Shown piece by piece: positions 60,235-64,000 of a DNA stretch of 64,000 nucleotides (position 1 is its first letter; each line of letters begins with the position of its first letter). This DNA is from Planococcus citri (Eukaryota > Arthropoda > Insecta > Hemiptera > Pseudococcidae): the NCBI RefSeq assembly GCF_950023065.1, contig NC_088679.1:13454001-13518000 (forward strand), in the 5' to 3' direction. The notes below the pieces were generated by a model. It had not been told where the DNA came from, ran no database searches, and saw nothing but the letters and a program-made list of their open reading frames with translations. The translations under genes and the position numbers were made by a program.

Positions 60235-61251
60235 TCAAGAAATATTCCTTAGAGAAGGAATATTTCCCCTCAACCGAACTAGCTCAAAATAACGGAGAGA
60301 TATCACCATTCCGACCTTCATTATTAATTTAAATCAGAAGAGTATAATTAAATAAAAACACCCATTTGAATCAATTTATATCCTATTTAATCGATGTAAT
60401 TTATAATATTGATTCGAGAGATAAGACTAGTGTAAAACTAAGTGCAATTAAAATACATATTGACTTAGACAAAACTTCTGCATCTAAGCCAATTTGGTTG
60501 CATAATCTAAAGTTACAAAATGTGTATTACGTTCGTCAACATTTAAGGTAAAATAAAGCAATTAAATCTATAAGGACATCTGATATAATCATGCCTTTCG
60601 CCTTTTTGCCTATGTCCATGGTTCACACTAAATCCCCATATCCATAGGCAAGATTTTGATTAACATAAATTATTAAAAAGTTAATCGAAAGGGAGTCTGA
60701 TTGGGGTAAAATCCCAAAACAATGTACACGTTAAACCTACTCACCTGTGAGACCCCTAATACTTACTAGGCTCGAGCGTAGGTTCTAGGTAGAAGAAGCA
60801 CTTTTATATGGGTTGCCTTTTTCCCAGTCCGGATTCTGGCAAAAGGTCCGAGAGATAAAAAGATAATTATTAATTCCCCCATTGCTTGGGGGATTACGTC
60901 AGCCACCGAAGGTGGTATAAAATAAGTAAGGCACTGGCACGACACATCCTATGTTAAACGGTTGAGGGTCATAACCCAGACCTTATCATCGCGAGTAGCA
61001 AAAACTGAGTAAAGAGGCAAGCTCGACGATCTACGAGAGATACCTCGAGTTTGCAAATCGTCTGTGACATCATAGAGTTCACACATTGCCAATTACTGTA
61101 GGGTGAGAGGTACCCAGGGGGATTGTAAGATGGAATGATCTAGAACGATCAAAACCAGATGACCTTCACGAGGTCATCTTCGAATTATTGCTTAAGGCAA
61201 TAAGTACGACATAGACTACCATAGGAAGTCAGGGCATATTTCCCCATTACA
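60235..61251 (-). repeat. Dispersed 1-kb LTR-like repeat, copy 2 (inverted relative to copy 1)
   Basis: On the minus strand it starts TGTAATGGGGAAATATGCCC and ends near CCTTCTCTAAGGAATA, like 44114-45136. Moderate divergence shows the two insertions are not recent duplicates of one another. It lies directly upstream of exon 9 of gene E. Confidence 0.6.
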
Positions 61252-61279
61252 AGATTTCATTTTCAAATTTAAAGCAAAA

Positions 61280-62150
61280 AAACATATCCATTACTTACTT
61301 GAAATTATCTTTGCAAAGGAGACTTCACCTCCATTCCAAAAAAAAATGTCTACTATGTTGATCTCTATCATCTACATAATATGCAGATGGTGAGCATTGT
61401 AGAGGGGACTGAGAAAATGTTTTTCTGGAAAAAAGAATTATCTAGAAGCATTCTGCACAGAGATGAAAAATTTTCACCTAATTACGAGTAGGTACCTATT
61501 TGTAGACATCAATTTTCATCTTTCTCGATATTCTTCAATTTTGAGAGTCTCATAAAAGAGGATTGACCACCATCATTTGGTATACAAAAGGGTGCTTTTC
61601 TTGAAAAAGTGGGTGTCTAAAAGTACTCTGCTCTCAGAAATGAAACATTATCAAAAAAACATGTAAGTTAAGTATAGATATGCGAATTTTTCATTTTTTG
61701 TTGATTTTTTTCAACTTTGAGAGGCTTTATAAGTAACCAACATGATTTGGGTGACTGGGGGAAGGTTTTTCTTGAAAAAGTGCTTATTCAGAAAGATCCT
61801 GCACATAGATGAAAAATTTTCAAAAACTTTCTACGTACATCAATTTTCAATATCTTTTTTTATTTTTCCTAAATTTGAGGGCTCCATGCAAGAGAGCCAA
61901 AATCGTTTAGGGGTCCAACAATGGGTTTCTCTTGAAAAGGGAGGTTATGTAGAACAATTCCAATGTGGAAATGAGATATTTTCACCTTCATAACTTTGAT
62001 TTATTATCATTTTTTGTGATTTTTTCAACTTTGAGGGGCTCCTTACTAGGAGGCCAATATGATTTGAAAGGCCGGAGAAATTTTTTTCTTAAAAAGGAGA
62101 TTATTTAGAAACACTCAGACGCAGAAACAACAAATATTCATGAATATAAC
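61280..62150. repeat. Degenerate tandem repeat of about 160-170 bp
   Basis: Successive units carry ACTTTGAGAGGCTTTATAA-like, TTTTTCTTGAAAAAGTG-like and GATGAAAAATTTTCA-like segments, with unit landmarks near 61540, 61712, 61870 and 62028. It is non-coding. The neighbouring 62150-62310 is plain AT-rich sequence. Confidence 0.6.
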
Positions 62151-62322
62151 TTTTTTTAAATTTTTTAAAATTTAATTTTCCCCACTCAAGTACCGGCGGC
62201 ACCACTTTTTTTACAGATGGGGAAAAATAAAAAATAGGGAACTATTTTTTCACCTGAGGTCATGTTTTTGGCGGGTGGGAGCTACAAAACATGATCTTTT
62301 CAAAATAAGGTACACCCTAATG

Positions 62323-63740
62323 CCCCGTGAGGGCACAGGTTGTTGTCGCTAGAGGTAGTCTCTAGGTAGTAGCTCGGATCATCAAGAGGAGCCAGTCCCA
62401 CAGGACAGATGAGAAGGCGAAGACAACACCAGGGGTATTCTGCGCGTCCACATCGTGCGGGGTGGTAACATATTGCTGTTTGATGGACTCGGAATTGATA
62501 AATATGGCTAAAGCAGAATTCTCCAGTTGGTGAAAGAACGGGGAGGAGTGGCAAGTCGAAGGCCAAGCCTCTACATAAATACGGATTACAAACAAGAATG
62601 CAAAAGAGCTGCAGAACACCAACAACTCACTCGTTCCAGCCCCAGGGAAGCGCAAGAGCTTCAGAGTGAGTAGGCAAATACCAGGGCCTAAAAACTGGCA
62701 AATTTGGCTAAGGGAGTAAACCCCAACAGAAAATCATGGTGGAAGGCAATGGGAAACCAACACCATTATATTTCCCTAGAATTATATGGACATCAATCTA
62801 GCAATGGCCCTAAGTCTCCATCAGGCTGATCCTCATCCACCAAGGCAGCTGGATAGGGTGCTAAGAATATGCGGAGTTAAAACAAGGCAGAACAACATCA
62901 GTACAAACCTTGTATAAAATTGGACAACTTGCTAATGTATGTAATTAAAGAAGCCAGGAGATTGCAAATCGACGTGTTAGGAATAAGTGAGACCCGATGG
63001 ACTGGAAATGGTAGATACCGGGTAGATGAAAACTATGAAATGATCTTCGCTGAGAAAGACACACATGAACAAGGTGTGGGTATTATTAATACATACCAGA
63101 ATCAGTGATAAGATCAGTGCCATAATTCCAAAATCAGAGAGGATACTACTCGTGAGATTGGAGGTCAAGCCAAAACCAATGGTGATAATTCAAGTTTAAG
63201 AAATTAAATCACAGATTGGAATGGCAAAGACCGCTTTCAACAACCTTGCCAATGTGCTGGGAAATCAAACGATGAGTATAGATCTGAGGAAGAGAATTAT
63301 GCGATGCTACGTATGGACCGTTCTGAAGTATTCCTGCGAAACATGGACCATGAGTGCAGAATGCGAGAAGAAAGTATCCGCTTTTGAGATGTGGTGCTAT
63401 CAAAGGCTACTACGGATCTCATGGAAGGACTTCATTACCAACAAGGAAGTACTAGCAAAAATAGGAGAGGAGTGGAAAATCATAGTTGAAGACATCAAAA
63501 ACAGAAAGCTTAAGTATTTAGCTCATAAAATACGAGAAAACGGTATTTTCATGCTAGCGGTACAGGGGAAAATCCAAGGAAGATCAACGAGAGGGAGGAA
63601 ACGGTCGGAACTGTTAACAACAAACTCACCGGCCAACTCTCCCTGCAAGACCCTGAAAGAAGCGATTAGATACGCTAGATACGGGCTAATATAGATGGAC
63701 ATATACGCTATCTCCTGTAAAGTAGCGCGAATACGACGAT
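62323..63740 (+). mobile_element. Internally deleted non-LTR retrotransposon, copy 2, with target duplication
   Basis: An exact 12-bp duplication TACACCCTAATG flanks it (62311-62322, 63741-63752), so both the 5' end (CCCCGTGAGGGCACAGG) and the 3' end (ACGACGAT) are original. The 5' leader (62323-62919) has no clear protein. The start of the endonuclease follows (VLGISETRWTGNGRYRV), and near 63198 the sequence jumps to the C-terminal region of the reverse transcriptase. About 2.8 kb present in copy 1 (about 52688-55473) is missing. Confidence 0.9.
62920..63694 (+). pseudogene. Fused endonuclease start and reverse-transcriptase end of copy 2
   Basis: The first 62 codons are the N-terminus of an APE-type endonuclease (SETRWTGNGRYRVDENYEMI, HEQGVGII) and then lose frame. 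After the deletion joint the frame 63221-63694 gives the C-terminal region (RIMRCYVWTVLKYSCETWTM, EMWCYQRLLRISWKDF, SELLTTNSPANSPCKTLKEA). No catalytic core is present, so the copy could only move with help from an intact relative. Confidence 0.85.
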
Positions 63741-63754
63741 TACACCCTAATGTG

Positions 63755-64000
63755 TATACAGGTCATCACACAATGGCGAATGACTCAAACTGGACGTTTT
63801 TTCGATTTTTTTTTGGCGGAGCTGTGTGGCTTCAAAGTTTTTCAAAACGGCCGAAAATGAAAAATTTCAGTTGCGAATTGCTCCGGATGGACTATAAGTG
63901 GGTAATCGATGAATGTAAAGAGCTTTAGACGAATGATGTCAAAATCAGTGTTTCCAATTTCAAAAAACTAAAAAAATTGATTTAAAAACTTTTAATTTAA
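63755..64000. repeat. Dispersed repeat, copy 2, running off the window
   Basis: It matches 36640-36910 in the same orientation (for example GACGTTTTTTCGATTTTTTT, GGCCGAAAATG, GACGAATGATGTCAAAATCA). The retrotransposon copy 2 inserted just to its left. Confidence 0.65.

Overview
This window is AT-rich, intron-rich eukaryotic DNA. Short introns with GT..AG borders, the metabotropic-glutamate-type receptor genes, and the mix of Penelope-like, Jockey-like, RTE/CR1-type and MITE elements all point to an arthropod. A sap-feeding hemipteran insect is my best guess, but the species cannot be fixed from sequence alone.

The backbone is a head-to-tail array of five paralogous class C G-protein-coupled receptor genes, all on the minus strand. 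They are A (3790-16287), B (18762-26388), C (28514-39736), D (41668-56342) and E (57650 to at least 60011, 5' part not visible). Each complete gene encodes about 940-960 residues in 15-16 exons: a signal peptide, a Venus-flytrap ligand-binding domain, a cysteine-rich linker with a CCWxC motif, seven membrane helices and a short tail that looks like a coiled coil. I followed frame and phase across every exon. A, B and C are intact. D is intact except that one splice donor has lost its G at +1. In E only exons 9-16 lie in the window. Exon order and intron phases match between copies, except that B has tail exons 14 and 15 as one exon. C, D and E are closest to each other; A and B resemble each other in the last exon. 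C and D also share about 0.6 kb of upstream sequence, and C and E share downstream sequence, so whole gene units were duplicated. The helices clearly resemble metabotropic glutamate receptors, but the glutamate-binding signature and the conserved TM3-ECL2 cysteine pair are missing in the copies examined. I infer a lineage-specific receptor family with a different ligand, possibly chemosensory.

The introns and spacers are crowded with nested mobile DNA. 1-2068 is a 2-kb foldback element. A second copy fills intron 5 of gene A (8943-14396). It is interrupted by a Penelope-like element (9066-12613) carrying hammerhead-like motifs, which is in turn interrupted by a TA-flanked element (9764-11317). 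Gene B intron 4 holds a Jockey-type remnant (about 22995-25125) with an hAT-type MITE and a hairpin MITE inside it. Gene C intron 1 holds a 2-kb element packed with GCTAGC motifs (37404-39385). Gene D intron 10 holds a 3.1-kb foldback element with further elements nested in it (43853-46948). Gene D intron 1 holds a broken non-LTR retrotransposon (52564-56030) interrupted by a MITE. The right end holds a dispersed 1-kb LTR-like repeat, a tandem repeat, and an internally deleted relative of the same non-LTR family flanked by a 12-bp duplication (62323-63740).

I saw no tRNA, rRNA or CRISPR array. Intergenic spacers between the receptor genes are only 1.3-2.5 kb.
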